Made by a program: the position numbers and the translations under genes
Assembly: GCA_964653655.1 (NCBI GenBank)
Contig: CAZZHG010000014.1
Coordinates: 1 to 64,000, forward strand
Length of the DNA stretch: 64,000 nt
Direction: 5' to 3'
Source of the DNA: CAZZHG01 sp964653655
GTDB lineage: Bacteria; Bdellovibrionota; FAC87; UBA2466
In this document: one piece after another, positions 34,200 through 42,035 of the stretch
How the letters are laid out: every line of letters begins with the position of its first letter
Position numbering within the stretch: the stretch's first letter is position 1
Notes under the pieces: generated by a model
Databases searched by the model: none
What the model was told of the DNA's origin: nothing
Seen by the model: only the letters and a program-made list of their open reading frames with translations

Positions 34200-34517
34200 T
34201 CAGTTGACCGCGGTCGAATTGGAAGCGTCGATGAACGCTTTGCGATCCCCGGCGAAGGCATCCTTCACGAAACGGTGCACTTCCGGAAGCTGGGCCTGAA
34301 GCTCCTTCGCGGTCAGGTGCTCGGCGATCACTTTGCCGTCGGCTTCCTTCACCGTGTAGAGCGTGCCCTTGTCTCCCGCCGACACCGTTATGTGGTAGTT
34401 GCGGAATTGAATGGTGACCACCGGCGGAGCGGTGTCGTGAATTTCCTCGCCGGCGAAAGTGAGGGCGGGGGTAAGACCGGTCAGACAAAGTGTAAGCGCG
34501 AACCAACTGCCTTTCAT
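34200..34517 (-). CDS. Small secreted protein, unknown function
   Basis: A 105-residue protein with a signal peptide (about 1-22, cleaved near TFAG) and a mature domain of some 80 residues, first strand-rich (PVVTIQFRNYHITVS), then helical. There is no Cys in the mature part. GGAGG five bases before ATG 34517 is a good ribosome-binding site. It is in a row of three small genes on the minus strand (34972, 34517, 34192) that are probably co-transcribed. No family recognised. Confidence 0.65.
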   Translation of the reverse strand: MKGSWFALTLCLTGLTPALTFAGEEIHDTAPPVVTIQFRNYHITVSAGDKGTLYTVKEADGKVIAEHLTAKELQAQLPEVHRFVKDAFAGDRKAFIDASNSTAVN

Positions 34518-34546
34518 GGGGACCTCCGAGGAGCGTTCATTTTATC

Positions 34547-34972
34547 TTACTTGGGAAAGCCGGTGTAGTCGGCGGTAGCGCTGCACAGCGTCCCGCCGTT
34601 CGCGTCCGTTAGCTTGGCTTTCAGGTTCAGCACGAGCACGTCCGTATCGAATAAACCCTCGCCCACTACCTTCAAAGTCTTGCCCGCGTTGACCCAGGAT
34701 TTTTCGACGCGGATGTCGCCCATCCCGCCGTGGTTGCCGAGCAAACTCTGCTTGTGCAACGCCCCGCCGCCGCCCGTGCCGTCGAAATAGACCACCGCGG
34801 TCAGCTGATTGGCTCCCACCGCGAAAACCCGCGTCGAGTAGGTAACCTCTTTGAAAACGAAATCGCAGTCAGGGCCGGAAGAAACGACGGAGGAAAGCTC
34901 CCCGTCGAAGTCCCACGACGCGCCCAGGACGGGCATGGCGGCGAAACAGGCCAGGCAAAGCAGAAGTCTCAT
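34547..34972 (-). CDS. Small secreted protein, unknown function
   Basis: A 141-residue protein. ATG 34972 gives a signal peptide (LLLCLACFAAMPVLG, 3-17), and a GGGGG run lies four bases upstream; the longer open frame is antisense to the next gene and is not supported. The mature protein is strand-rich with a Gly-rich loop (DGTGGGG) and two Cys, consistent with a small beta-sandwich in the periplasm. A weak sigma54-like element on the minus strand at 35028-35043 could drive it, but the match is poor. Confidence 0.65.
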   Translation of the reverse strand: MRLLLCLACFAAMPVLGASWDFDGELSSVVSSGPDCDFVFKEVTYSTRVFAVGANQLTAVVYFDGTGGGGALHKQSLLGNHGGMGDIRVEKSWVNAGKTLKVVGEGLFDTDVLVLNLKAKLTDANGGTLCSATADYTGFPK

Positions 34973-35059
34973 GGAGCCCCCTTTTTCGTTAAGAGTACTC
35001 AACCTCATCCCCCCTGACAAAGCCGTTGGCAGCGATCTTTCCGGGAGGTAGAAGGCCCC

Positions 35060-35425
35060 ATGCTCTCTTACGACTTCTACAAATGGCTCCATGTCACCGG
35101 CGTGCTCGCCGCCATTCTCGGTCTGGGGGGAGGCTTTCTCACCCACCTTTCCGGAGTTCTCCCGGCTGGTCCGGGCCGGCGGGCGATAGCCATTTCCCAC
35201 GGAGTCGGCCTTGTTTTGGCCCTGGTCGGAGGCTTCGGAATGATCGCCCGGGGCGGCATCCCCTTCCCCTGGCCGGCGTGGATTTTCGGTAAGATTGCCA
35301 TATGGTTCGCCCTCGGCGGCCTCATGGCACTTCCCATGCGAAACCCAGCCCTTAGCCGTAAGGCCTGGTGGGCGCCCCTGCTGCTTGCGACCATCGCGGT
35401 TTACCTGGTCATCTACCGCCCTTGA
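35060..35425 (+). CDS. Small four-span inner-membrane protein
   Basis: A 121-residue hydrophobic protein with four predicted spans: WLHVTGVLAAILGLGGGFL (9-27), a second near 45-62, a third near 70-90 and a C-terminal one near 103-118. His11 and His47 lie near the membrane ends of the first two spans, as in small haem-binding or CopD-like proteins, but no firm family match is claimed. AAGG six bases upstream supports ATG 35060. It is the first of a row of plus-strand genes. Confidence 0.65.
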   Translation: MLSYDFYKWLHVTGVLAAILGLGGGFLTHLSGVLPAGPGRRAIAISHGVGLVLALVGGFGMIARGGIPFPWPAWIFGKIAIWFALGGLMALPMRNPALSRKAWWAPLLLATIAVYLVIYRP

Positions 35426-35456
35426 AGCCATGCGTTAGATCCGCTAAATAGGCGGG

Positions 35457-36770
35457 ATGAAACAAATCGGCTTTGGGTTCTTGGCGTTGGTTTTGGCGTG
35501 TCTCTCGGGCTGCTCGGCGGGTTCCTCCGACTCGAGCTGGGCCCGGCTCCTCGGCTCCCCCGCGGAAGAAGGGGCCCGGTCGGTCGCTCTTGCGAAAGAC
35601 GGAACCATCGTCATCGCCGGTTCGAGCCAGGGAGCGGTGGACTCCACTCCGAATCGCGGCGGCAACGACATCTTCGTCGCCAAATACGACACCGAGGGGA
35701 ATCTCAAATGGAAGCAGACCTTCGGAACCCCCCAAAACGAAGAAGCCCGCGCGATCACCGTCGATGCCGAAGGTAACGTCTTCGTTACCGGTTACACGAG
35801 CGGCAATCTGGACGGCTCCAACGCCGGCAACGACGATCAGGTTTTCGTGCTGGCCCTCGAGTCCGACGGCAAGACGAAGTGGACGAAGCTCTACGGAGAA
35901 ACCACCGCCGTCGCCATCAATTCCGTGAAGGAATCCGGCGAAGGCATCGCCCTCACCACCGACGGCGGAATCGTCGTCGTGGGTTACACGGTGAACAGTT
36001 TCGGCAAAGCGGTCGGCGAGAACATCGAGCGGGACGCGTTTCTGCTGAAGCTCGATAAGGAAGGCGCGGTCATCGATTCGAAACGCTACGAATCGGGGCG
36101 CAATGACGGCGCCACTTCGGTCACGGTCGCCGCCGACGGCGCCATCTTCATCGCCGGCTCCACCGAGGGAAGTCTCGGCGGGGATCAGGGCCAGGTGAAC
36201 TCCAAGGAAGGCGCTTCCGAAGCGTTCGTCGCCCGCATCGGAACCACGCCGGAAGACACGTGGATCCGCCTTCTCGGAACCACCGCCCACGAGACGGGTG
36301 AAGCGGTCGCTGCCGATCCCACGAGCGGCGCCGTCTATCTCGGCGGCTCCGCGACGAGCGGACTCACCGGCCAGCAGGGACTCGGCATGGGCGACGGTTA
36401 CGTCGCGAAGTTCGACGCCGCCGGAAAACTTCTGTGGCAACAACTCGTCGGTAGCGACAACATCGACATCATTCAAGGACTCGCGGTCGGAAGCCAAGGA
36501 CAGCTCTTCGCGACGGGCGTCACCTGGAACCAGGGCGGCACCGACGTTTACGTGTCGCAGCTTTCCCCCGACAATGGCACGCGTACCGGGCATTTGCAGC
36601 GCTCAGGCAGCACCGCTTCCGCCTGGGGATTCGGCATCGTGTCGGACGGCCAAGGCCGTCTGGTGGTCGCGGGCTGGGCCGGCGGCGACGTCGACAAAGA
36701 GAAGGGCGCGGGCGGTCTCGACGCGCTACTCTGGAAACTGAACGAGAAAGACCTCGCCCCCAAACGATAA
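35457..36770 (+). CDS. Lipoprotein with SBBP-type beta-propeller repeats
   Basis: A 437-residue lipoprotein with the lipobox ACLSGC (Cys at 19). The body consists of repeated units of 50-60 residues with the pattern SVALAKDGTIVIAGSSQG, DIFVAKYDTEGNLKW, then AITVDAEGNVFVTGYT, which is the bacterial SBBP beta-propeller repeat. About six to seven units can be counted, enough for one propeller. It is probably exposed at the cell surface or in the periplasm as a binding scaffold. Its partner is unknown. It lies between a membrane protein and a secreted protein on the same strand. Confidence 0.85.
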   Translation: MKQIGFGFLALVLACLSGCSAGSSDSSWARLLGSPAEEGARSVALAKDGTIVIAGSSQGAVDSTPNRGGNDIFVAKYDTEGNLKWKQTFGTPQNEEARAITVDAEGNVFVTGYTSGNLDGSNAGNDDQVFVLALESDGKTKWTKLYGETTAVAINSVKESGEGIALTTDGGIVVVGYTVNSFGKAVGENIERDAFLLKLDKEGAVIDSKRYESGRNDGATSVTVAADGAIFIAGSTEGSLGGDQGQVNSKEGASEAFVARIGTTPEDTWIRLLGTTAHETGEAVAADPTSGAVYLGGSATSGLTGQQGLGMGDGYVAKFDAAGKLLWQQLVGSDNIDIIQGLAVGSQGQLFATGVTWNQGGTDVYVSQLSPDNGTRTGHLQRSGSTASAWGFGIVSDGQGRLVVAGWAGGDVDKEKGAGGLDALLWKLNEKDLAPKR

Positions 36771-36792
36771 CTCAGAGCGACACGCTTCCCTT

Positions 36793-36801
36793 TGATAGAA
36801 T
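36793..36801 (+). promoter_or_regulatory. Possible extended -10 promoter for gene 36823
   Basis: TGATAGAAT fits an extended -10 box (TG, one base, TAGAAT at 36796-36801), 22 bases before ATG 36823. No convincing -35 lies 17 bases upstream. It is the same type of element as the one before the protease gene 23078. Confidence 0.4.
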
Positions 36802-36822
36802 AGTAGGGTTGATGTTTCAGCC

Positions 36823-38268
36823 ATGCCCTGCCGTCTAATCGCCCTCTTCTGCCTGATTCTTCCGCTAGCGGCCAAAGCCGCGGAGCCGAGCTATGTCCTT
36901 GAAGGCGAGCTCAATCCGACCGCGCTCTCCGGCCTGATGGACGCCTGGGACATGGATGCGTTTCAGGAAAAAACGGGGCTTCCGGCGAACCTTCGGTTCT
37001 CGACCATTCAGGAATATTTGGTTGAGGCGGCCCAGCTTCGGGAGCTGCCCGAAGACATCGCCCGCGAAGTGACCGGCTCGCCTTTCGTTCCCGAAGGGTT
37101 GCTCGATGGCGCCGCCTGGAAAGGCATTCACTCGCGCTGGGGCAAGCTTCCGCTCGCGAGGAAAATTCCGCTGCTCAAGATTTCGCATTTCGATTCCGGG
37201 GATCAGGCCCGCGCGCTTATCTGGGGGCTCAAGAGCGGGGCTTCCATGCCGCCCATTCGAAAGGCCGCGGCCCAGGATCTGAAAGACCTCGTCGCGCAGT
37301 TCGATTTCGAGGCGGGAAAAACGGGCCTGAAGTTCCGCTCGAACAAAGAGACAGGCGACTTCGACAAGGTACTCGCGACCGTGGAAGCGCTACTTCAAGC
37401 TTCCCGCGACGAAGCGGATCTCAACTGGGTCGTCCACACCGAAGACCGAAACGTAGGGGAGCTCGCCGAGCGGTACCGTTTTCAGATCCGGCTGCAGACG
37501 GGCGAGGATTCTTTTCATATCGTCGACAAGAATCGAATTTCGCTTTTCTGGCACGACACGGACATTTTGGAAGGCTGGCTGGCCCTCATGAAACTTCCCG
37601 ATGAGGAAGCCTCGAAAAAGCTCGCGGACTCCCTCAAAACTTCTCTCGGAAAGCCGACCATCGAAGAGTGGACTTCGTTTATCAATGACGCTCAAACCCC
37701 TCTCGCCGTTCTTGTCGATTCGCTAGAGTATTTTTCCCAATGGCCCGCGCGGATACCGGAGAGCCAGGACTTCGTGACGGCATACGCCCGCGCGATGCAG
37801 TCGCGGCTTCGTCCCTTCAAGGTTTTGCAGATGGGGCCCAAGACGGATGTCGTTTCCCTTTTGAAGGGCATTCAGCTGAGCGCCTCGCTTTTGCCACCGG
37901 AAGAACGAAAGATCACGCTGGCCCACGGCGCCTTTCCGCTCGCGGTCGAGTACCAGATGCATCCCGAGCCGGAAGTGCTCGCCCAGGCCCTCGCCCTTCT
38001 CTCTCCGGAAAATCCGAAGGCGAGAAAGTCGGCGACCACGCGGCTTGCTTCCGACGATCGCGCGCTCGCACTCACCCTCATCGAGACGCTCTCCCCCCTG
38101 AACCTTCCCGACCCGGAACTGAACGCGGCCCTCGACGAAGCGATCACGAAATGGCAGTGGACCGCCGATCGGGATCTCGCCACCACCGAGCCCGTGAAAC
38201 CACAGCTTCCTTACACTCCCAGCCTGTGCGAAATCAGCCTGAACTCCCTCGTTTCCGAAAATCCCTGA
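36823..38268 (+). CDS. Large secreted protein, unknown function
   Basis: A 481-residue protein with a signal peptide (about 1-19, cleaved near AKAA) and a mainly helical, acidic body. It contains no recognised domain; regular helix pairs from about 60 onwards suggest a repeat or solenoid-like fold. There is one Cys near the C-terminus (PSLCEIS). It may have its own promoter (36793-36801). The YheT-type hydrolase gene follows after 18 bases, so the two are probably co-transcribed. Confidence 0.68.
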   Translation: MPCRLIALFCLILPLAAKAAEPSYVLEGELNPTALSGLMDAWDMDAFQEKTGLPANLRFSTIQEYLVEAAQLRELPEDIAREVTGSPFVPEGLLDGAAWKGIHSRWGKLPLARKIPLLKISHFDSGDQARALIWGLKSGASMPPIRKAAAQDLKDLVAQFDFEAGKTGLKFRSNKETGDFDKVLATVEALLQASRDEADLNWVVHTEDRNVGELAERYRFQIRLQTGEDSFHIVDKNRISLFWHDTDILEGWLALMKLPDEEASKKLADSLKTSLGKPTIEEWTSFINDAQTPLAVLVDSLEYFSQWPARIPESQDFVTAYARAMQSRLRPFKVLQMGPKTDVVSLLKGIQLSASLLPPEERKITLAHGAFPLAVEYQMHPEPEVLAQALALLSPENPKARKSATTRLASDDRALALTLIETLSPLNLPDPELNAALDEAITKWQWTADRDLATTEPVKPQLPYTPSLCEISLNSLVSENP

Positions 38269-38286
38269 GTATGGCAAAACAATAGG

Positions 38287-39246
38287 GTGCGAAGCCCTCT
38301 CCCCAGATGCCTTCCGCCGTTTTGGGCCAAAGACGCCCATTCCCAAACGATTCTAAGCTATTTCCTTCCTCCGCCTCCCCCACTCACCGGGGGGGAAAGA
38401 ATCGAAATCGAAACGACGGACGGAGACAAGCTCGTGGGTTTCCTCCATCTCGGCACCAAGCCCGTCGTGGTGGCCGCGTTCCATGGACTCTCCGGAAGCT
38501 CCGACTCCCGTTACATGCGCCGCACGGCCGCCGTTTCCCGGCGTCTTGGTTTCAGCTGTCTGCTCGTGAACCACCGCGGATGCGGCGACGGCAAAGGCCT
38601 CGCGAAAGGACCGTACCATTCCGGCCGCGGCGAGGACGCGAGCGCCGTTTTCGAATTTCTGAAAGATAGATTGCCCGGCCACCGCCGCATCGGAGTGGGC
38701 TATTCCCTCGGCGGAAATGCCCTGCTTCTTCTTTTGTCCGGCGGACGCGGCACGGAGTGTCCGGAAGCGGCCCTTGCCGTGAACGCTCCGATCAGTCTCG
38801 GGCGCTCCGCCGTTCAGCTCCATCAGGGCATGAACAAAGTTTACGATTCGCATTTCGTGCGCCTTTGTCTGCAAAGCGTTCACGAACGCCGGGAGGCGGG
38901 CCTCATCGGCGACGAGTACCGTTTTCCGCGCAAGATGACGCTGATGGAATTCGACGATTACTACACGGCTCCGGCCGGAGGATTCCGCGATCGCTACGAT
39001 TACTACGACAGCTGCTCCACCTCGGGCCGCCTCGACAAGATAAACGTGCCGACGGTCCTTCTTACTTCAAAAGACGATCCGTTCGTCGACTACCGCGACT
39101 ACGCCGACGCGAAACTGGCGCCGGGCGTGCGCCTGCACTTGGAGACCTACGGCGGCCACATGGGGTATCTCTCCAAGGGCCCGAATCTCCACTGGCTCAA
39201 CCTCGCCCTAGAGCATTACCTGTCGGATCTATCCGGCCTGAGCTAA
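38287..39246 (+). CDS. YheT-like alpha/beta hydrolase
   Basis: A 319-residue alpha/beta hydrolase of the YheT/ABHD1-3 family, which acts on esters of lipids or short acyl chains. The N-terminal signature PPFWAKDAHSQTIL and the strand AAFHGLSGSSDSRYMR are typical of the group. Nucleophile Ser is in GYSLGGN (about 138-144), the acid in SKDDPFVDY and the base in YGGHMGY near the end. There is no signal peptide, so it is cytosolic. GTG 38287 is the first start in frame and lacks a strong ribosome-binding site. Confidence 0.9.
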   Translation: MRSPLPRCLPPFWAKDAHSQTILSYFLPPPPPLTGGERIEIETTDGDKLVGFLHLGTKPVVVAAFHGLSGSSDSRYMRRTAAVSRRLGFSCLLVNHRGCGDGKGLAKGPYHSGRGEDASAVFEFLKDRLPGHRRIGVGYSLGGNALLLLLSGGRGTECPEAALAVNAPISLGRSAVQLHQGMNKVYDSHFVRLCLQSVHERREAGLIGDEYRFPRKMTLMEFDDYYTAPAGGFRDRYDYYDSCSTSGRLDKINVPTVLLTSKDDPFVDYRDYADAKLAPGVRLHLETYGGHMGYLSKGPNLHWLNLALEHYLSDLSGLS

Positions 39247-39255
39247 GATAAGGGC

Positions 39256-40113
39256 ATGCGGCTTTGGAAAGTCCTTCCCCTGGCCTTTCTCGCGGCACTC
39301 GCCGTTGGCGGAACCGTCGCGACCCCACGCACTCAAATCGTAGTCGGGCTGCGCCAAACTCTCTTCCCCGAAAAAGACGATCTCGCACGGCTCAGCCAGT
39401 CCGGTAAGAAGGACGCGGCCAAGCGGCGAGCCGTTCAGAACTCGGAACTCGCGAAGAAGGCGAACGAGCTGTTCGAGAAGATCGATTTATTCAAATCCTT
39501 TTCGATTTTTCTGCTTCCCGTTCTGCACGGAGCTCCCGAGGGGCGCTCCCTGCTCGAACAGGTGCGGGGTAAAACTCCCGCGGATACCCCCGGGCCTTTC
39601 GCTCAGATTGCCGTGCTTCCCCTTCCGGAATGGCAGGCACTCAAGAAAGATTTCCCCGAGCTGGAAGCCATCGTTTACGAGAAAGCGGACGGACGCGGCG
39701 GGGCGCTGGCGGCCGTGTACGAGCCCGCGCGTCTCAAAGAGAGGCTCGCGGTATTCGATCGAATCGATAAGCTCACGGAAAAGTATGCCGAGGATTTGCT
39801 GACGGAGAAGCTCGGGTTTCACCCGGCCGAGACGAGCGAGGTCGCAACCCGCCTGAAGGCGCAAGTGCGCCAGACGCTTTCCCAAAAGAGCGGGGCTCTA
39901 AAGGGAAAAGACATGGATCGGGAATTCGTACGGGCTCTTTCGGATAAATACGTGAAGGAGACTCTTTCGCCGGAACTCAACGGCCGTTGGAGCGGCCACG
40001 ATCCTTCTTCGACCGTGACGTCCTCCCACAAACCCGGAGAGCGTGAGACCGCTTCCGGGGATGGCGGACATCAAAAAGTTCCGACCACCATTACGCCGCC
40101 GGCCACCAAGTAG
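39256..40113 (+). CDS. Secreted or membrane-tethered protein, unknown function
   Basis: A 285-residue protein with an N-terminal hydrophobic segment (VLPLAFLAALAVGGTVA, 6-22) and a mostly helical, charged body. The last 45 residues are rich in Ser, Thr, Pro and His and look disordered. No domain is recognised. AAGGG just before ATG 39256 serves as a close ribosome-binding site. It follows the YheT-like gene after nine bases, so it is likely the last gene of that operon. Its stop abuts the convergent lipoprotein gene. Confidence 0.65.
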   Translation: MRLWKVLPLAFLAALAVGGTVATPRTQIVVGLRQTLFPEKDDLARLSQSGKKDAAKRRAVQNSELAKKANELFEKIDLFKSFSIFLLPVLHGAPEGRSLLEQVRGKTPADTPGPFAQIAVLPLPEWQALKKDFPELEAIVYEKADGRGGALAAVYEPARLKERLAVFDRIDKLTEKYAEDLLTEKLGFHPAETSEVATRLKAQVRQTLSQKSGALKGKDMDREFVRALSDKYVKETLSPELNGRWSGHDPSSTVTSSHKPGERETASGDGGHQKVPTTITPPATK

Positions 40114-40524
40114 TTACTTGGGAGGAGGCGCGCCGCCGAAACCACCGTTCTGTGAACGGGCCACGAGAATCGTTTTCACGTCGATGAGGTCACCGCGGCG
40201 AGCGATGAGCACGAGCTGGCAAGGCGCCTGCGCCGTGCAGTTCTGGCCGAAGCCGCCGCCGAACTGATTCGTCATCGCCCGGAAGCACTGGGCCGGGCCG
40301 TAATTGCCAGGCGTACAGGTCAGCTCACCGGGGAGCTGTTCGGCTCCGCGCACTTCGATGGTCGTGTTCTGGTAATCGTTATCCGCCAGAGCGACCTGAA
40401 AGTTCGGCGTCTGATCCAAGAAAATCTTTTGTCCGTCGGCCGGCGAGCTGATGACAGGAACGCTCTTGCCGCAACCCACAACCAACAGAGCCACTACGAC
40501 CGAAAATACACTTTTCCGCACCAC
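40114..40524 (-). CDS. Small lipoprotein behind a sigma54-type promoter
   Basis: A 136-residue lipoprotein. GTG 40524 (or the next codon, also GTG) was chosen because GGAGAG lies seven bases upstream and the lipobox LLVVGC follows at about residues 13-18; the longer frame has no support. The mature part begins SVPVISSPADGQKI, resembling an Ig-like strand, and contains four Cys, which probably form two disulphides. The C-terminus is Gly- and Pro-rich. The predicted transcription start lies 13 bases before the GTG. Function unknown. Confidence 0.72.
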   Translation of the reverse strand: MVRKSVFSVVVALLVVGCGKSVPVISSPADGQKIFLDQTPNFQVALADNDYQNTTIEVRGAEQLPGELTCTPGNYGPAQCFRAMTNQFGGGFGQNCTAQAPCQLVLIARRGDLIDVKTILVARSQNGGFGGAPPPK

Positions 40525-40547
40525 GGTAATCTCTCCTACAAAGCCCG

Positions 40548-40563
40548 CGCAAACCACGAGCCG
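40548..40563 (-). promoter_or_regulatory. Sigma54-type promoter of the lipoprotein gene 40524
   Basis: On the minus strand this reads CGGCTCGTGGTTTGCG: GG (40562-40561) and GC (40550-40549) are 12 bases apart, and C4, G7 and TTGC match the consensus. The expected start, near 40537, just precedes the GGAGAG ribosome-binding site (40536-40531). Spacing to the gene is the same as for the other sigma54-type genes here. Confidence 0.6.
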
Positions 40564-40701
40564 AGGACTGCTTGAGCAATCCCCGGGCCACTCGCCGTAT
40601 GCACCCGCGCAAATCAATTCCCGCACGCGACAACTGGTGGTGGACAATCTACGACAGCCGCGTGTTTCGTTCTTATGCAGTCGGCGAACAAAAATACTGG
40701 G

Positions 40702-40731
40702 GTGACACTTTGCGGCCCTCTCGCGTATAAC
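40702..40731 (+). promoter_or_regulatory. Sigma70-like promoter of the ATP-grasp gene
   Basis: TATAAC (40726-40731) is preceded at 18 bases by GTGACA (40702-40707). The expected start, near 40738, lies downstream of the first possible start codon at 40675, which argues for the TTG at 40762 as the true start. Confidence 0.55.
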
Positions 40732-40761
40732 GCTTTCATCCCAAACCCAGAGAAGAGAGCC

Positions 40762-41886
40762 TTGGCTAAAGCGAACTCAAAGCTACGCGTGCTTCTACTG
40801 ACCCATCCGGACCTGATTCCCCCCGCGGGAGTGGGAGCCGGGGAGAGCCGTCACGCGCCCTGGAACGCCGAGTTCGACGTATTGAAGGCTCTGAAGACGC
40901 TCGGCCACGAGGCCCGGGTCATCGGCCTCTACGATTCCATAAAGGAACTGAGAGAAACCATCGAAAGCTGGAAGCCACACATCGCTTTCAATCTAATGGA
41001 GGAGTTCGATGGGTTTTCCTCCTTCGACCAGAACGTCGTGGCGTTTCTCGAACTCGCTCAAGTTCCCTACACCGGGTGCAACCCCAGAGGGCTGATGATG
41101 GCGCGCCAGAAGGCACTGGCGAAGCTGGTACTCGCCCACCATGGGGTGAGAACTCCGGAGTTCGAGGTTTTTCCAAAGGGATCACCGGTGAAACCGCCCG
41201 CGGATTTCTCGCGCCCCTGGTTCGTGAAGTCTCTAACGGAAGAAGCGAGCCTCGGCATCTCCCAGCACTCCATCGTCCGCACGCCGAAGGCGTTCAAGGA
41301 ACGGGTGAAGTTCATCCACGAGAAGGTGGAGTCCGGAGCGCTCGCCGAGAGATACCTTCCGGGACGGGAATTCTACGTCGCCGTCGTCGGTAACCAGCGC
41401 CCGGAAGCCTTTCCCGTGTGGGAGCTCAAATTTCGAAAAGCCCCGAGGGATTTGCCCCGCATCGCCACCCGTCGCGTGAAGTTCAATCTCGCCTACCAGA
41501 AAAAGTACGGAATCACCTCGGGCCCCGCCGTGGGGCTGAAAGCCGAAACGAAGAAGCGGCTTCAAGCTCTCGCCAAGCAGGTGTACCTCGCCCTCGGCCT
41601 GAACGGTTATGCGCGCCTCGACTTCCGCTTGGACGAGAAGGGCGAGATTCACTTTCTGGAAGCCAACCCGAACCCCCACATCGGGCGCGAAGAGGACTTC
41701 GCCCAGAGCGCTCTAAAGGAGGGGCTAACCTACCCCGCACTAATGGATCGCCTTCTCAGGCACGGTTTAGCCTGGCAAACCCGTAGACTGGCGGCCCTGG
41801 GGTCGAAGTCCATCCCGCCGAATCTGCACGCGAATCCTTCGTCCCGGGCACGACCGGGCGAATACGCCGCTGCGTCCAAGAACTGA
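40762..41886 (+). CDS. ATP-grasp ligase related to D-alanine-D-alanine ligase
   Basis: A 374-residue ATP-grasp enzyme. Its layout follows D-Ala-D-Ala ligase: an N-terminal Rossmann-like domain (LRVLLLTHPD), FNLMEEFDG in place of the usual FN-L-G segment, PYTGCNPRGLMMARQKALAK before the ATP-grasp fold, and the metal-binding end ARLDFRLDEKGEIHFLEANP with Asp, Glu and Asn. Such ligases join two amino acids or peptides using ATP; true Ddl activity is not certain because the N-terminal substrate loop differs. TTG 40762 is chosen from the promoter position and the purine-rich AGAGAAGAGAG upstream; the longer frame from 40675 adds 29 residues. Confidence 0.85.
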   Translation: MAKANSKLRVLLLTHPDLIPPAGVGAGESRHAPWNAEFDVLKALKTLGHEARVIGLYDSIKELRETIESWKPHIAFNLMEEFDGFSSFDQNVVAFLELAQVPYTGCNPRGLMMARQKALAKLVLAHHGVRTPEFEVFPKGSPVKPPADFSRPWFVKSLTEEASLGISQHSIVRTPKAFKERVKFIHEKVESGALAERYLPGREFYVAVVGNQRPEAFPVWELKFRKAPRDLPRIATRRVKFNLAYQKKYGITSGPAVGLKAETKKRLQALAKQVYLALGLNGYARLDFRLDEKGEIHFLEANPNPHIGREEDFAQSALKEGLTYPALMDRLLRHGLAWQTRRLAALGSKSIPPNLHANPSSRARPGEYAAASKN

Positions 41887-42035
41887 CCAAATCATTCGCC
41901 CGTTCCCGCGCGTACTTAGTGGGTCTCCGCGGGCCTTTGAAAAAACGATCGCCAATTCCAGTCCGAATCCCTGCGGCCAGGCTTGGCCGGGCCCATGCAA
42001 TCTTATCCTTCGGGGATTTCTCTGGGGGGCTTTCC
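41887..42035 (+). promoter_or_regulatory. Sigma54-type promoter of gene 42036
   Basis: TGGCCGGGCCCATGCA at 41985-42000 has GG (41986-41987) and GC (41998-41999) 12 bases apart. It is nearly the same sequence as the minus-strand promoter of gene 28201 (TTGGCCGGG, two bases, C, one base, TGCAAT). GGCCA/TGGCC can form a hairpin overlapping the -24 box. CCCGCG/CGCGGG (41905-41910 with 41928-41933) is a further inverted repeat. A G6 run (42024-42029) seven bases before GTG 42036 is the ribosome-binding site. Confidence 0.68.

Noticed and set aside
35028..35043. Minus-strand sigma54-like site before gene 34972
   Set aside because: Only the GG and GC fit; in GC-rich DNA such minimal matches are expected by chance, so it is not called as a feature.
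41905..41933. Hairpin CCCGCG/CGCGGG as a terminator for the ATP-grasp gene
   Set aside because: The loop is 17 bases and no T run follows.
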